From: Cranoglanis bouderius
Taxonomy: Eukaryota; Chordata; Actinopteri; Siluriformes; Cranoglanididae
Direction: 5' to 3'
Assembly (NCBI GenBank): GCA_023630585.1
Contig: CM042540.1
Location: 15,740,574 to 15,804,573, forward strand
DNA: 64,000 nucleotides
In this document: positions 43,154 to 55,628 of the stretch, piece after piece
How positions within the stretch are numbered: position 1 is the first letter of the stretch
Layout of the letters: every line of letters begins with the position of its first letter
Notes under the pieces: model-generated
Databases searched by the model: none
The model's input: the letters and a program-made list of their open reading frames with translations, nothing else
What the model was told of the DNA's origin: nothing
Translations under genes and position numbers: made by a program

Positions 43154-44162
43154 TACAAACGGACTTGGCAACTCTGATCTCAACGTCTCCATCCCCGGCG
43201 ACTTATAAACAGTGACCTTATACAGCGCGGGAGGAAATGTGATTGGTACCGGACCCAGCCAATTCAGAAGTTGCAGGGCTTCATTGGTCTAATTAAACCC
43301 CACACCTTCTCGATCCTGACACAAAAAAATTATATGAGCAGATTTGTGACTCTGCTGTACTTTTACATTGGCTTGATATTTAATTTGGCATGAGATTTAC
43401 TTGGGCAGCGTGAGAGCGTGAGACAGAGCCTGAAAGCGTGTGTCTCATGCCAAATGCGTGAGAGTTGGCAACCCTGCTATAGGCTAGTCTGGTGTCGCTA
43501 GCCAAAGGGAGGCACGACTAAGCTATCACTGTAGCTTAGTTTAGCTGCTACACTGCCATACAGAGTGCCTTATCTGTCCTCATGCTCTGCTCATATCATA
43601 TTCATGTAACTTATACATATTCACGAACTCATACAGACATTTACACACCTTGTTTTCCTGCTCAGCACGAGAGGATGTTACTGTTTCAGTTTCAACCCCT
43701 TTAATGGTTAAAAATAAATAAATAAAATCACCATATATACATTTTATCCATTTCCCCTCACACTGACTGTGAGCAAGTATTTGGCAGAATTGAGATCGTC
43801 AGCCAATAAGACACGAGTATTTCCACATATTTTCCTGTAAACCCTGTCTGATTGGTCTCGGCTCCGTTCACTGAAGATATAAAATTATAGGCTGTCTTCT
43901 TTTACTGATGTTCAGTTACATAGTGACAAACCGATCCAAGCGGAGCATTATTCGGGGCTAAAGAAAAAAACTTTGGGGCTACAGCCCCTATTGCCCAGGC
44001 CAGGTTACACCCCTGCACATGACGCGGACTCAACTGTACTCGGGAGTCCAAAATTTCTGAGTCCATGCCAAGTTCCAGTACAAATTTACCCAAGTGTGTG
44101 ACAAGTCCGAGTTCGTTCATAATTGGACTTGAGTCCGAGTCTGGGATCGAGTACCCCAACTC

Positions 44163-44510
44163 ATATCACATATCACATATCAAATGTTTAAACTGAAGAA
44201 ATGTACTGTTTTAAGAAAAATTAAGGTAATTTTGAATTTGATGTCCACAACACGGGGGCAACAAAAGGCTGGAAATGTAAGTGTTACTAAAAAGAAACAG
44301 CTGGAGGAACATTTTGCAACTAATTAATCAAATCAAATTCAAAATAATCTTTTATTTTTTAAAATGGTACATTTCCTCAGTTTAAACATTTTATATGTTT
44401 TCTATGTTCTATTGTGAATAAAATATTGATATAAATCATTGCATTCTGTTTTTATTTACTTTTTACACAGCATCCCAACTTTTTTGAAATTGCAGTTGTA
44501 TGATATGGGG
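44163..44510. repeat. Tc1 family K, short internally rearranged copy
   Basis: Direct repeat of the 39002-39154 block, followed by an inverted copy of the terminal region (ACACAGCATCCCAACTTTTT near 44464 is the complement of the K-family end). It looks like a deletion derivative rather than the missing right half of element K. Confidence 0.6.
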
Positions 44511-44666
44511 TTGCACGTCAGGTAAAGGACTAGGGGAGACCTCAACAGTCAATGCATAGGTGTATGTTGAAACATTGGACACTTTTCTCATTCCATTGAT
44601 AGTAAATAGGTTTGGTGATGATGTAGTAATTTTTCAGGCTGCATCTTTCCACAGAACAAAGAGTGT

Positions 44667-45290
44667 AGGGATGCACGATATATCACCGGCCATATCAGAA
44701 TCGGACAATAAATTTAAATTTTTAATGTTATTGTTATCGGTCCAATAAGAAAATTAGGTCAATATATTAAAGCCAATAAATTATGGATTATTTCCTCCTG
44801 TTGAACCACTTCAGATGCACTCTGCTCGGCATGAGGTTTTTATTGGTGCCTTCCGCATAATGTGACACGTCAGCACTCAGCAGACTATGCACGCTTTAGA
44901 AGAGTTCATGCTAGAGAGAAGACACAATGTCGGCTGTGTGGGAGTTTTTCGTGGTGAAAAAAGAGGACATCAGAATTGCAATTTGCAACACCTGCCAATG
45001 TGAGGTAAAGCGAGGAGACAGTTTCACCATCCCAAAATCTATAAAAAATATCAGACAAAAGTCACTTCCAAACAAACAGTGGTACCCATTACCAATGTTA
45101 AGCCAGTACAACAATCTGCAAAGCAAAAGCAATCACATGCAAAGTTATGGAAATTATTGCACTTGACCAACCTTTCAGCATTGTTGAGGACCATGGATTT
45201 TGACAGCTAATCGAATTTATTGAACCCCACTACTGCCTCCCTAGCTGACAGTACTTTGCTGATGTTTCCAACAGTCTGTGGGTATTTATT
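44667..45290 (+). pseudogene. hAT transposase N-terminal part (BED finger start)
   Basis: AGGGATGCACGATATATCAC near 44667 looks like a hAT terminus. The frame 44927-45166 starts MSAVWEFFVV, then ICNTCQCEV: the first two Cys of a BED-type zinc finger, but the His part is missing through a deletion. A shifted frame then reads IALDQPFSIVEDHGF, followed by QLIEFIEPHY, the conserved start of the hAT catalytic region, up to about 45283. Broken by stops. Confidence 0.7.
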
Positions 45291-46129
45291 GATGTAATAA
45301 TATGTTTTGGACTAAATATTTTTACTTGATTGGACCGTTTGGACCTTAGCCAGTGTAACAAGACATGTTTTTGTCGTAATATTATTGATCAGTGAACTAC
45401 TATGAGGCTTCATATGTGAGTTGCCTCAGTTTTGTAAGTCTTTGTTTGTATGTTGCTGGTCTGACAGAGCCGTTGATTGTAGCTTGAAATGGTTTGTGTC
45501 AATCGAATCACAAGAATCTTAGCTTTCCAAAGATATATTGCATGATTACCTATGTACACACAGCAGCTGTGTACATAGCATAGTTTTGCATTTAACAACA
45601 CAATGGCCCGCCGGTGGCTCTTGGAGCTTTAAGCGGTTAATTCAAAAATTCAAGCAAAACTGTTATCATTAAAAATCAAACACATACCTCCTTTGAATGG
45701 ATGGAAAAGTCCTCAGGAATTGGTACATCATTGTCTAGATGCAAACTGCTTTCATGAGCAAAAAAAAAAATAAATTGTTTGATTTGCATGTGCCTTGTGT
45801 GTATTATTTCACTTTTTGGTTCCCTCACCTTCAACGTTTTAAGTTTTGAACTCTTTTGGATACTTTTGTGTTTTTTCTCGCTGCTTGATGCTTGTTTGGC
45901 TAACAGCCTTCTGTGAGCTCTCTCCCCGTTCTGTCCACCACTTTCAGCTCGGCTGGTGAGTGAGTTAAAGCTCTCTGTATCAGTTGTGCTGATTGTTTAC
46001 TGCTTAATGTTTGGACGGATTGCCATCCTCTTGGTGAGCTGTATATTGGTGAAGTGATACTCGGGGTCTGGCTAACGTGGTATCGCTGGTCCATCGGGCA
46101 GTTGCTCCCTTTCTGCTCCTATTCTGCAT
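45291..46129. other. Stretch without recognised gene
   Basis: No gene recognised. 45900-46129 may be the 5' untranslated region of the LINE that follows. Confidence 0.35.
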
Positions 46130-47975
46130 CAGTTTTGGTGATAAAACTTAAATGGAGATGGGACACCGCTCACACATAGTTTCCCTTAACACTCACTGTT
46201 CAATACCTGGTACTGTACCATGCATCTGGTTTAACAACAGGGCCCAGCCTATGTCCAAGTCACCATCTACTGACTACAGGATGCGGCCGATCATTGATAT
46301 ATCTTAACCGCGATGTACAGTGCACTACACTAATACTAATAGTTCACAATACTAATACATTCGAATATATGGTATTGAAGGCTGATTTTCATTGTCCTCT
46401 CACAATTATTCTACTATATCGTCCTCCTAAGGCTCGACTTTTTTTCTGAACTTAGTGAACTTCTAACTCTTGCCTGCGCTTCATCATCACTTGTCCTCCT
46501 GTTTGGTGACTTTAATATTCATGTGGATATAGTGTGCTCTAACTCATCTCAACTATTGTCTGTTTTTGACTTTCAATTTGACTCAACATGTGACTTTTTC
46601 TACTCACACCCATGGTCATACTCTTGATTTACAGTGTACATCTGGGATTGATATTGCTTCAATCTTCTCTTTTGACACTGGCATCTCTGATCACAAGCTC
46701 ATTGAATCTACCTGCTCAAAAGAAATGCAGTAACACAATGATATCCTATCGGGACCTTAAATCTGTTAATGCCACATTACTCTCTGCTTCCATTGCTTCC
46801 TCAACAATTTCTGATGTTTTTGATATCTCCTGTAATTCAGTGACACTCTCAAAATACCAATCTGTTATTTCTGATATTTTGCATGAACATGCTCCTATTA
46901 AGACTAGGACTGTCCCCTCCTCCCACACTTCCCCCTGGTATACACCTGAGCTCCGGGCCTTAAAAGTCATTGGTCGAGTGGCTTTATAGGAAAACTGGTC
47001 TTACTGTTTACCATCTAGCTTACTTTACCATCTCATTGATCACCTCAACACATACAAAACTGCTTTGAATTCTGCACGGTCTAACTATGTGTCCACAATG
47101 ATCAATAAAGCAAGCGATAGGCCTAAGGTTTTGTTTGACTCAATAAATAAGCTCACCCAATCTGTAGCTCATGATGTTTGCGCATCTGAAGAGCTCTGTT
47201 GCTTTTTCCTGAATTATTACCAGGAAAAGTTGAATGTTGTCTGCCAGTGATTTATAGGCAAGCCCTCAGATTTTAGTTTTCTGCCTGACCACTCTTGTCC
47301 ACAATTGTCTACCTTTACTCCTACAAACCCCTCTTCTGTCAGTGAGTTAATACTGAAATCCAGTTCTTCATCTTGCCACCTTGATCCTGCTCCTACATTT
47401 CTCCTCAAACGCTGTCATTCTGTCCTTTCTGCACCTATTTCTCACTTCATAAACGGATCTTTAGCTTCTGCTTCTCTCCCTCTACCACTTAAAACTGCGG
47501 CAGTGATTCCAGTTCTTAAAAAAACCTAACTTGGACCCTACTGTTCTTTCTAATTTTCGCCCTATCTTTAACTTACCGTTCATTTCCAAAATACTGGAAA
47601 GCACTGTTACCTCCCAGCTCCAATCTTTCCTTGCTCAAAATAATCTCTTTGACCTCTTTCAACCTGGCTTTCGGCATCTCCATAGTACTGAAACTGCCCT
47701 CGTAAGGGTTGTCAGTGATCTATTACTCTCTAGCAAGTCTAGGGTTCTCTTTCTATTCTTCTATTACTTGATCTTAGTTCAGCTTTTGATACTGTCTGTC
47801 ATGACTTACTTCTCTCCCGCCTCTTGGATATTGGTGTCACGGGTACTGCTCTTTCCTGGCTTACTTCATATCTCACGGATGGACGGTTTCACATATCTGT
47901 GCAGGACAATCAGTTGTCTACTATATCTCTGAAATTAGGTGTCCCTAAGGGATCGGTTCTGGAACCTCTACTATT

Positions 47976-48073
<98 letters not shown>

Positions 48074-49106
48074 TGCATTTGGGTCAACTTAATCGCTGCC
48101 ACGGTTTCAGTTACCACTGTTATGCTGATGACATTCAAATCTATGCAGCTTGTAGATCTGCTCCCACTCTCCAGACCGGTCCACTATCAGCATGTGTAAA
48201 TGAAATGAAAGGATGGCTTAACTCCAACTTTTTAAAACTAAACATGGACAAAATTGAGATCATTATTATTGGAAAACCAACACTTACAAAAAATATCCTT
48301 TATGACCTTATTTGTGGCATTGATAGTACTCTCATTAAACCATCTAGTACTGTAAAAATTTAGGCATACTCTTTGATCCCACCCTCACCTTTGAAGCTAA
48401 TATAAACTCCGTTACTAAAATTGGATTCTTTCACCTTCGTCGCATTGCTTGCCTCCTTCCCTTCATTAGCCTCAAAGAAGCTGAAACACTGGTTCATGCA
48501 TATATATCCTCACATCTTGACTATTGCAATGCACTCTTCATTGGTTTACTTGCTAATTCTATTGCTAGGTTGCAATATATTCAAAACTCTGCCGCTAGAC
48601 TTCTTACACATACCAAGCGCATTACTCCAATCCTGTCTGCATTGGCTACTGGTTTCGTTTCACATTAAATATAAAATAATGTCATGCTTACATTTAAATC
48701 ACTTTATGGTTTGGCAGCTTGCTATCTTAATTAATTGCTTCACACCTACAACCTGACCGCTCTCTCAGGTCCTCTGAGCTCGGACTCCTCTCTGTCCCTA
48801 GATCTCGTCTCTCTACTATGGGTGGCAGGTCTTTCAGTGTTGTAGCACCCAAGATCTGGAATTCACTCCCTCTGACTCTTCACATCACATCCATCTCTGA
48901 GTTCAAATCTCAACTTAAAACGTATCTGTTTTCTCAGTGTTATTTGTCCTAATGTGTTGCTATGCAGTTTGCTCTTAGTGACTGTACTATCTGTACTGTG
49001 TTTTTCATTTTTTGTGTTTGTCCATGATTTTTCATTGTTTATGTATTATTGTATTGCTATTGTAAAGTGTCCTTGAGCTCTGGAAAGGCACTATATAAAT
49101 GAAACA

Positions 49107-49145
<39 letters not shown>
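46130..49145 (+). pseudogene. L2-like LINE with endonuclease-RT ORF2, frameshifted
   Basis: Domains in order. Endonuclease remnants: VLLFGDFNIHVD near 46500 and SDHKL near 46690. A linker (SPWYTPELRALK near 46935). RT: LDPAPTFLLKRCHSVL, NFRPIFNLPFISKILE, a motif-A LDLSSAFDT block near 47770 in a shifted frame, GVPKGSVLEPLLFILYI near 47950, and YADDIQIYA near 48120 with both catalytic Asp. The C-terminus has KIWNSLPLTLH and FKSQLKTYLFSQCY near 48860-48945. The 3' UTR ends in ATT repeats (49108-49145). It is broken by several frameshifts and stops. An (AT)n tract lies inside the RT. Probably CR1/L2 clade. Confidence 0.85.
47980..48072. repeat. (AT)n microsatellite inside LINE RT
   Basis: About 93 bp of AT repeat between FILYI and LHLGQ of the LINE reverse transcriptase. 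Its length keeps the plus-strand frame 47824-48363 open across it (as Ile-Tyr repeats). Confidence 0.95.
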
Positions 49146-49959
49146 GAACAAGGCCGAAGTCCACCTTTCTCCAATTCTCATAGCTCTCCCGAGAAAAATT
49201 TGGCAAGAGTCTAGCCCTGGCAGCATTGTGTCAGGTGCACTGTGACATTGACACGATGTAGATTTTAAACCCGGAAGACGAAACGAAGACGGTTTTCTCC
49301 TACAGTTAACATTGTCTTTTATGATGTGCGACACAAACACCTCAAAATCTCAGAAAATCTCAGTTGTTTAGTGTTTCATGATTCTTTAATGGGTCATGTT
49401 TCAGTCACTATTTCATACTTGTTCCATTTTTTGACAACAGAAACAGAAACAGAAAAATATATTGGTTGTTGTTGTTGTTATTATTTATTTATTTATTTAA
49501 TTTTGGAATTTAAAAAGAAGAAATAAACAATATGTTTGAATGGCATATCTTGTATCGTGCTTAAAAAAAAAAGAAAAAAAAAAGAGTGCTTTAAAATTCC
49601 TTGAAAGTCCTGGAATTTCATTATGGGGCATCTGTACAAACCCTGAAATTAGCTGTGTTTGCTAGTAAGCAAGCGAACATTCCCAATTTTATTAATTTTT
49701 TGGAGTTCATTTCCAAATTCAAACTCTGAGGACAATTTCCATTTGCATGGTTTTATTGCTCTAGGGAACAATAGATGAAATATGTGGCACATTGAATAGT
49801 TTCTTGCCAACTGTATGATCGTTCTTGAGTTTTTCCAATAGCCAGTTATTCATTCTCATTAATAATGTATTCAGAGGAAAATTTGATTAGTCTGTTTTCA
49901 TTTATATCTATGTATTTCTGTAAATTTAATTCATTTTGTAGATTTGAATTATGAATTAA
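49146..49959. other. Stretch without recognised gene
   Basis: No gene. A word resembling a dispersed repeat (CCTTGAAAGTCCTGGAATTT) lies near 49599. Confidence 0.4.
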
Positions 49960-50519
49960 CACAATAATTAAAACTGACAAGAGAAATAAGTTCACACACT
50001 GCAACTACTGCAGACGTGATTCCCTCTGTTGAGGCTCTGAAACGTTTACTGAGCAGGAGTCTTAGTACAGATAGCGGGGTTAAGATGGCAACAGTGACTC
50101 CGCTGGAGGCTGTGAAGCAGCGTTTTAATAACATATACGCAGAGCCTTTGTACTACTTGGCAACAATCTTGGACCCAAGGTATAAAGATCGCTTTTTTGA
50201 TCAAGCCACTAAACAACAAGTAGCAGAAATGCTGCTGAGACAAGTGAATAACATGACAGAAAATGGTTCAAGAAAAAACTATTAATAATATTTATGAAGT
50301 CTGAGAAATCTGACAAATAACACATTTAGTTTGACATCTATTATATAGAGTACAAAACATTATTTCATGTTTCAGCTTTACATGCTGTTCAACTTTATAT
50401 GCTTATGTGTGTTATACTGAAGTAAAGATTGTAATACACTTGCATTCCTCTTTGTAGGCGAATGCATATCTAAGTGAGCTACCCATTTCCAGGAATGAGC
50501 GCCCACTGGAGTTTTGGAA
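49960..50519 (+). pseudogene. hAT transposase C-terminal part (ZBED-like)
   Basis: The plus frame reads ATTADVIPSVEALKRLLSRS, TPLEAVKQRFNNIYAEPLYY and LATILDPRYKDRFFD (about 49998-50210), all typical of hAT/ZBED transposases. After about 170 bp of intron-like sequence an acceptor-like CATTCCTCTTTGTAG (ending 50457) precedes ANAYLSELPISRNERPLEFW, the start of the hAT dimerisation region. The sequence is cut at 50520 by a Tc1 end. It may be the other half of the hAT remnant at 44667. Confidence 0.75.
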
Positions 50520-50655
50520 AAGCCAGAATGTTCAGCTATTAAACAAAATTTGTTTTATCATATCTGTGATTTGTTTATTTGCTACAAAGTAAAAAAAAGC
50601 CAGGCGAGCATCCTCTAAGTGTGGTGATTCCAGAATTTTTGCCAGGGGTTGTGCA
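50520..50655 (+). repeat. Orphan terminal repeat of Tc1 family L
   Basis: Close match to 43030-43153 (AGAATGTTCAGCTATTAAAC through TTTGCCAGGGGTTG). Only one end is present. Confidence 0.85.
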
Positions 50656-51174
50656 AGCACATTGCAAGAACCTCATTACAATAGATAGGACTTTCTGGAA
50701 AATATGTTTTTAAGGAAATGCCTAAACACAAATGGGCCTGCAAACATTAGATTTCAGTGTTGCATTTATCAGAGATCCAAAGTCTGTACACATAACTCAA
50801 TTAATTCCCTTTGTCCCAAAATGATAATTCAACTTTGTGAAACATGATTGTTACAAATCATTATTCTTTTTTTTCCAGTCTCTCAAGTGTTTCCCTAGTT
50901 CACTAAACCAAGATGAGCTCTGTGTCCACCATCTCCCAGTGGTACAGACCCTTAAATATAAAGACAAATTGTAGTTAATTGTTGTTCATTTTAATTAGTC
51001 CCATGGGTGAGCCCACTGAAACAAACACTTTGACCACAGTTGTTATGTAAGTAAAACTGTGATTAAGGCCTGACCTACTATCTAACATCATACATAATGT
51101 AGAAAATATTAATTCATTCATTTGTCCATCCGTCCAGCCATCTGGCCATCTTTATCCTGGTTGCCAGGTGGATT
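50656..51174. other. Intergenic stretch
   Basis: No gene or named repeat seen. Confidence 0.4.
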
Positions 51175-51302
51175 GGCTATTCTAAATACCCCTTTTGCGT
51201 GAATAAGTGTGCCAGTGTGATTACACTCACGGTGTAATCCCACCTTATGCCCAATGTTCCCAATATGCTCTAAATGAAGATGAATGAATCAATGAATGAA
51301 AA
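51175..51302 (+). repeat. SINE 3' fragment
   Basis: Worn copy of the 3' half of the tRNA-derived SINE, ending in ATGAATGAATC-type tail repeats. The tRNA-like head is missing. Confidence 0.45.
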
Positions 51303-51809
51303 AAGCAAAAGACCTCTAAGTAATGTATGTAATAAAAACAAGTATAAGAACATTCAATAATAGCTAGTCTAGGTTAAACTGATCTTTAAATGTGACTAGT
51401 AAATATTTTATAAGAGCCTTCAATGAATTCACACAATTGTAGTGACATCATAAGAACAGCTGTCATAAGAAAGTTTGCTGTATTCCATATGTAAAGACAA
51501 ATGGCCTGAAACAGCCTTACATTTAGACAGGATACAACTGAGCAGTTTAGGGATTATGGCTTTGTTCAGCTTTTCCCCTGTAGACTTACCAACACAAAAT
51601 ATAGATATAGAATATTACAATATACTGGTTATTTGCAACAATGGGCATGGAGCAATTCACAATCACTCACTCTTTTTTTTTTGGCTTGTCCTGACTCTAG
51701 GAAAACGTAAACCTTGCTTGCTTCTGGCATGGTTAGGAGGCTTATGGCAAATCCACCTTGGATTTTTTATTGTGAATGTTTGGTGTATTAGTATTAATGT
51801 CTTTAAAAA

Positions 51810-51957
<148 letters not shown>

Positions 51958-53283
51958 ATGTTCATTAGCAGGAGCCTGACATTTGAAATATTGTAAAGGG
52001 CTGTATTTGGCCCTCTGGCCCTAGGCCTGCCTTCACCACATTTCTTCTTAACCTAGGTGTTCTAATGCAAGCATCATTTACTGCAGGTTCAAGCTCTCTA
52101 GTAACCCCATGTGACCTCAAACAGCACAGATAAACATGTTTTGTTACACACTACAAAACAGTCCACCCTGAAACCTATCAAAACAATTTAAGCCATTTAT
52201 CCCCAAGGAACAGTGTACAACATCCCTTGGTGTGGGTCCAGACTTTAACATGTTTTGCAATTAGAGCTCATATAATTATGTCCCACTGGTCATGCAGTCA
52301 AGCAAACCACAAGTTGCTTAATTTGTGTTAATCTTGATTTGAACAGTACACTATGAGGGACATGACCATGCATGAAAGTATACAAAATACAGTGTCATTA
52401 CTTAAATAATATTATTTAATATTGTGATAGAACTATAACATGTGATATATAACATATAAGTGACAATGTAACTTTACTGAATATATAACATGGGTATTTT
52501 TGTTCATGCATTGAAAATGGAAAATGACTAACATTTAAGTTTGAATGGGAGTGTCAGCCTATCTATTCTTATCATCAACTGATAAAAAACCCCCCACAAA
52601 TAAACATGCTTAATAAACATGTCAGTCATTTCACGTAAGCAACCGATCATTAGTCCACTATATCTTATTGTTCTCCTGAGTCCATTTGTTTTTGAAGTTT
52701 AGCAACTCCACAACAATGTGAATTCTCTGTGGCCAAAACGAGAAAGAACAAATGATTAATTTGATAAAGCCACAGGAGAGTACCGATGATGTAAACAGCC
52801 CATTGGTTTACAAGTTTACAATAAATTATAATAAAGTAAAAGCAAATGCTGGTGTGAATAGTAAAATACTGTTGTTTCCTAATTGCCACTAAAGCATTTA
52901 CAAAAATAAGTATATATAATGGACAACATGATGACTATCAAGCATGCAGAAGAACTCACAAGAATAGCTCAGTACTAATAGAAGGATTTATCCTTAATGT
53001 CTCTGTATAACATATAAACACACTTTAAATTTAGGTATAAAGTCAGATGAAATTGTTTAATTTAATTTTATCCTTTAAATTAACAGGGGCATACAAAAGA
53101 CAATAGTATTGTATCCAATCAACAAACTGTAATTATTCTTATAAACTTTAATTACTCTTTAACTTGAACTAAATTTATTTTCCACCTCAAAATGTTGGTG
53201 TACTGACAATTAATTAATTAATTACTTGTAAAAGCAAACTGCACAAAGCAAAAAGGCATTCTAATAGAAAAAGGCATCTTTCA
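51958..53283. other. AT-rich intergenic stretch
   Basis: No gene or recognised repeat in about 1.3 kb. Confidence 0.5.
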
Positions 53284-53592
53284 TTGGATGTCTTAGTGGT
53301 TAGCATGTTTGCCTCACACCTCCAGGGGTAGGGGCTCAAATCCTGCCTCTGCCCTGTGTGCTTGGAGTTTGCATGTTCTCCCCGTGCTTCGGTGGTTTTC
53401 TCCCCCAGTCGAAACGTGTTGTAGGCTGACTGGCATTTCCAAATTGTCTGTAGTGTGTGAATGTGTGGACGATTGTGCCCTACGATGGGTTGGCACCCTG
53501 TCCAGGGTGTCCCCTGCCTTGTGCCCCGAGTTCCCCGAGATAGGATCCAAGCTCCCCCATGACCCTGTGTAGGATAAGGATCCTAAACTGTA
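53284..53592 (+). repeat. tRNA-derived SINE copy
   Basis: Head GTCTTAGTGGTTAGCATG (A-box-like), then GGGGCTCAAATCCTG (B-box-like), followed by the body (TTTGCATGTTCTCCCC, GTTGGCACCCTGTCCAGGGT) and a tail region. Near full length. Other copies: 61838-62115 and the head at 59570. RNA polymerase III would transcribe an active copy. Confidence 0.8.
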
Positions 53593-53617
53593 GTGTACTG
53601 TACAATAATATTCTCAC

Positions 53618-54053
53618 TGTCATGGCTCCCAGGGGTTATTCCCTCATTTACCACTAGAGGGCACCCCTCTCCCCCGTGCGGAACTACTTCTGTTGTTTCC
53701 CCCATTTCCTGGTTCAATTATACCCATGTGTTTTTCATTTTCCTGATTGATTAGTGCTCTATTAAAGTTCCTTGTGTTTTTTTCCTTAGTTGCTGGAGCA
53801 TTGATTCAAGACAGATCATGTTTGTGTTTGGTTCGCTTGTAGTTGTTGCTTTTGTTTATGCACTGTGTTTTGTTTATTTGGTATATTTTCTTAGGGTTTC
53901 TTTTCTAGTTTTACTTAGTTTCTGAATATGCTGGTTCCTAGTGTGTTCTTCTTGTGTTTGTTTCCTTGAGCTTGTTTCCCTGAGCCTGTTTCCCTGTGTT
54001 GGTGTGAAATAAAGAGGTTCTGCATCTGCATCCATAGACCCTCCTTCATGACA
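53618..54053 (+). mobile_element. Solo LTR, 436 bp, with perfect duplication
   Basis: Begins TGTCATGG and ends CATGACA, flanked by CTCAC on both sides (53613-53617 and 54054-54058). AATAAA at about 54007 gives the orientation. It lies 25 bp after the SINE end. It is a different LTR family from those at 817 and 58491. No internal region. Confidence 0.88.
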
Positions 54054-54058
54054 CTCAC

Positions 54059-55628
54059 ATAGACTGTTTGCTTTTTCACTTTTACCAAATAAGCATATGG
54101 GATTCACTTACTACATAGCCAACAATGGGAACCATTTTCTTCTTAACAATTTCCTAAATCACTAAATACTCTACTTATGGCAAATGATATTTGAAATAAT
54201 GATACCTTTTGTATAATCCAGAGAAAGTAAATTTCCATAGATATTTGGTTCATTTACTGTTAATAAAATAAATTTTCACAAATAATATGGTAAAGGTAAT
54301 TTATTTGTTTGAGAACAGTTGAGTTACATGCACAAATTGAGGATTTGATATGAAATAGTATTCAACAGACATAATTCTGGATTTAATTGGTACTACAGTT
54401 GCACAGGATTTGCCTGAATGGGGAGGATGTGCATAACCTGTTTCTTAATGTGAGTAACTTTCCCTGCATAAATACTGCTATAATTTTTGGGCTTAAGTCG
54501 CCAACTCTGAATGCGGCCTTTACTATATAGTATTTATAAAAAACAATGAACCCCTGTCCAAAAATGTATTTATTTGCTGATTCTGCGGGGGCAGTTGCTT
54601 TTGTTCATAGTGGTGCCATGCAATTAAATATAGGTTCAGACCTTCAATGCAATCTGCAGCTAAGAAAATTATTGTAGAATAGATATCAGTTAATTATTTT
54701 CCACAGATCCCAGTTACCATAAGTACAGCTTATAATTGCTAAACTGAAGGTGGTGCACATGGTTTGCTTTTCTCAATTTTCTCAACATTTCCTCCTCAAA
54801 AATGATTTTGACAGCAAATTTAGACCAGATGTTCACCCTCTTTCATTGGAGCACTTTGATAAGTGTACTTTGTCTTATGTCTGCATGTGGAAATATCAGA
54901 GACCAAACTGAGTACATGCATCTATCTAAACCATTATGATTTCATTGAAAAATCTGCATACAGGAGAAGAATGCTAATCAAACAGGAGAAATACCATCTT
55001 AGCCATGTCAGGCCACACAAGCGTACTAAATTAAGGTTTAGTGGAGGAGGAATAGGGGTCTGGAGCTATTTATCATGGTTTGGTCTAGGCCCCCATTGAT
55101 CAGAAATTGTAATGCTATAGCATACAATGACATTCTAGAGAACTGTGTGCTTCAAACTTTGTGGAAAGGTTGGGGAAGTATTTGTTGAGGACCTATACAG
55201 TCTAGCAAGGTGCTGCTGTGCAACAATCCTTGCAGCAACATCTGTAAATGCCAAAAACTAAACTGACTTTTATTCTTTTATTGAAAACAAACATATTGTG
55301 GTGTGCCTGCCACCAAGAGATAAATTTATAAGTGAAACAATTAATTAAGATTTTTTAAAAATAGAATTTGAGCTGTAAAGAAACCCGATGACGCCACTCT
55401 GGGAAATTTATCCAGAGAATTGATAAACTCCAAGTCTTAGTATACATCAGAGGTGCATTATACAATGGAGGGTCAGAGACATGGGTCCAATATGAAAGAG
55501 TAAACACTTTTATTATTGAATACAGTTTCATAACATTAAAATCAATGAATTCCCAGTCATGGATCCACATTAGCAAAATGCTGGGCCCTAAAATCGTTCC
55601 CAATATGCTCAAATTATACAATGAACAT
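54059..55628. other. AT-rich intergenic stretch
   Basis: No gene or recognised repeat. Confidence 0.5.

Larger units (their letters stand above)
40705..43476. mobile_element. hAT-like element B, nested in A
   Basis: 12-bp inverted ends CAGGGTTGCCAA (40705) and TTGGCAACCCTG (ending 43476), flanked by CTATAGG on both sides (40698-40704 and 43477-43483). Contains an L1 fragment (about 41080-42000) and Tc1 element L (42251-43153). No transposase of its own recognised. Confidence 0.65.
40434..44015. mobile_element. hAT-like element A (outer)
   Basis: Ends are CAGGGGCGTTAGCT on the left and the complement of CAGGGGTGTAACCT on the right. The flanking octamers CATATGAC (40426-40433) and CACATGAC (44016-44023) match at 7 of 8 positions, as in hAT insertions. 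No hAT transposase is visible in its own sequence; the interior is largely the inserted element B. Confidence 0.6.

Noticed and set aside
53284..53350. tRNA gene with A and B boxes
   Set aside because: The boxes belong to a SINE head: the body continues for 240 bp, and the same sequence recurs at 59570 and 61838. No tRNA cloverleaf was supported.
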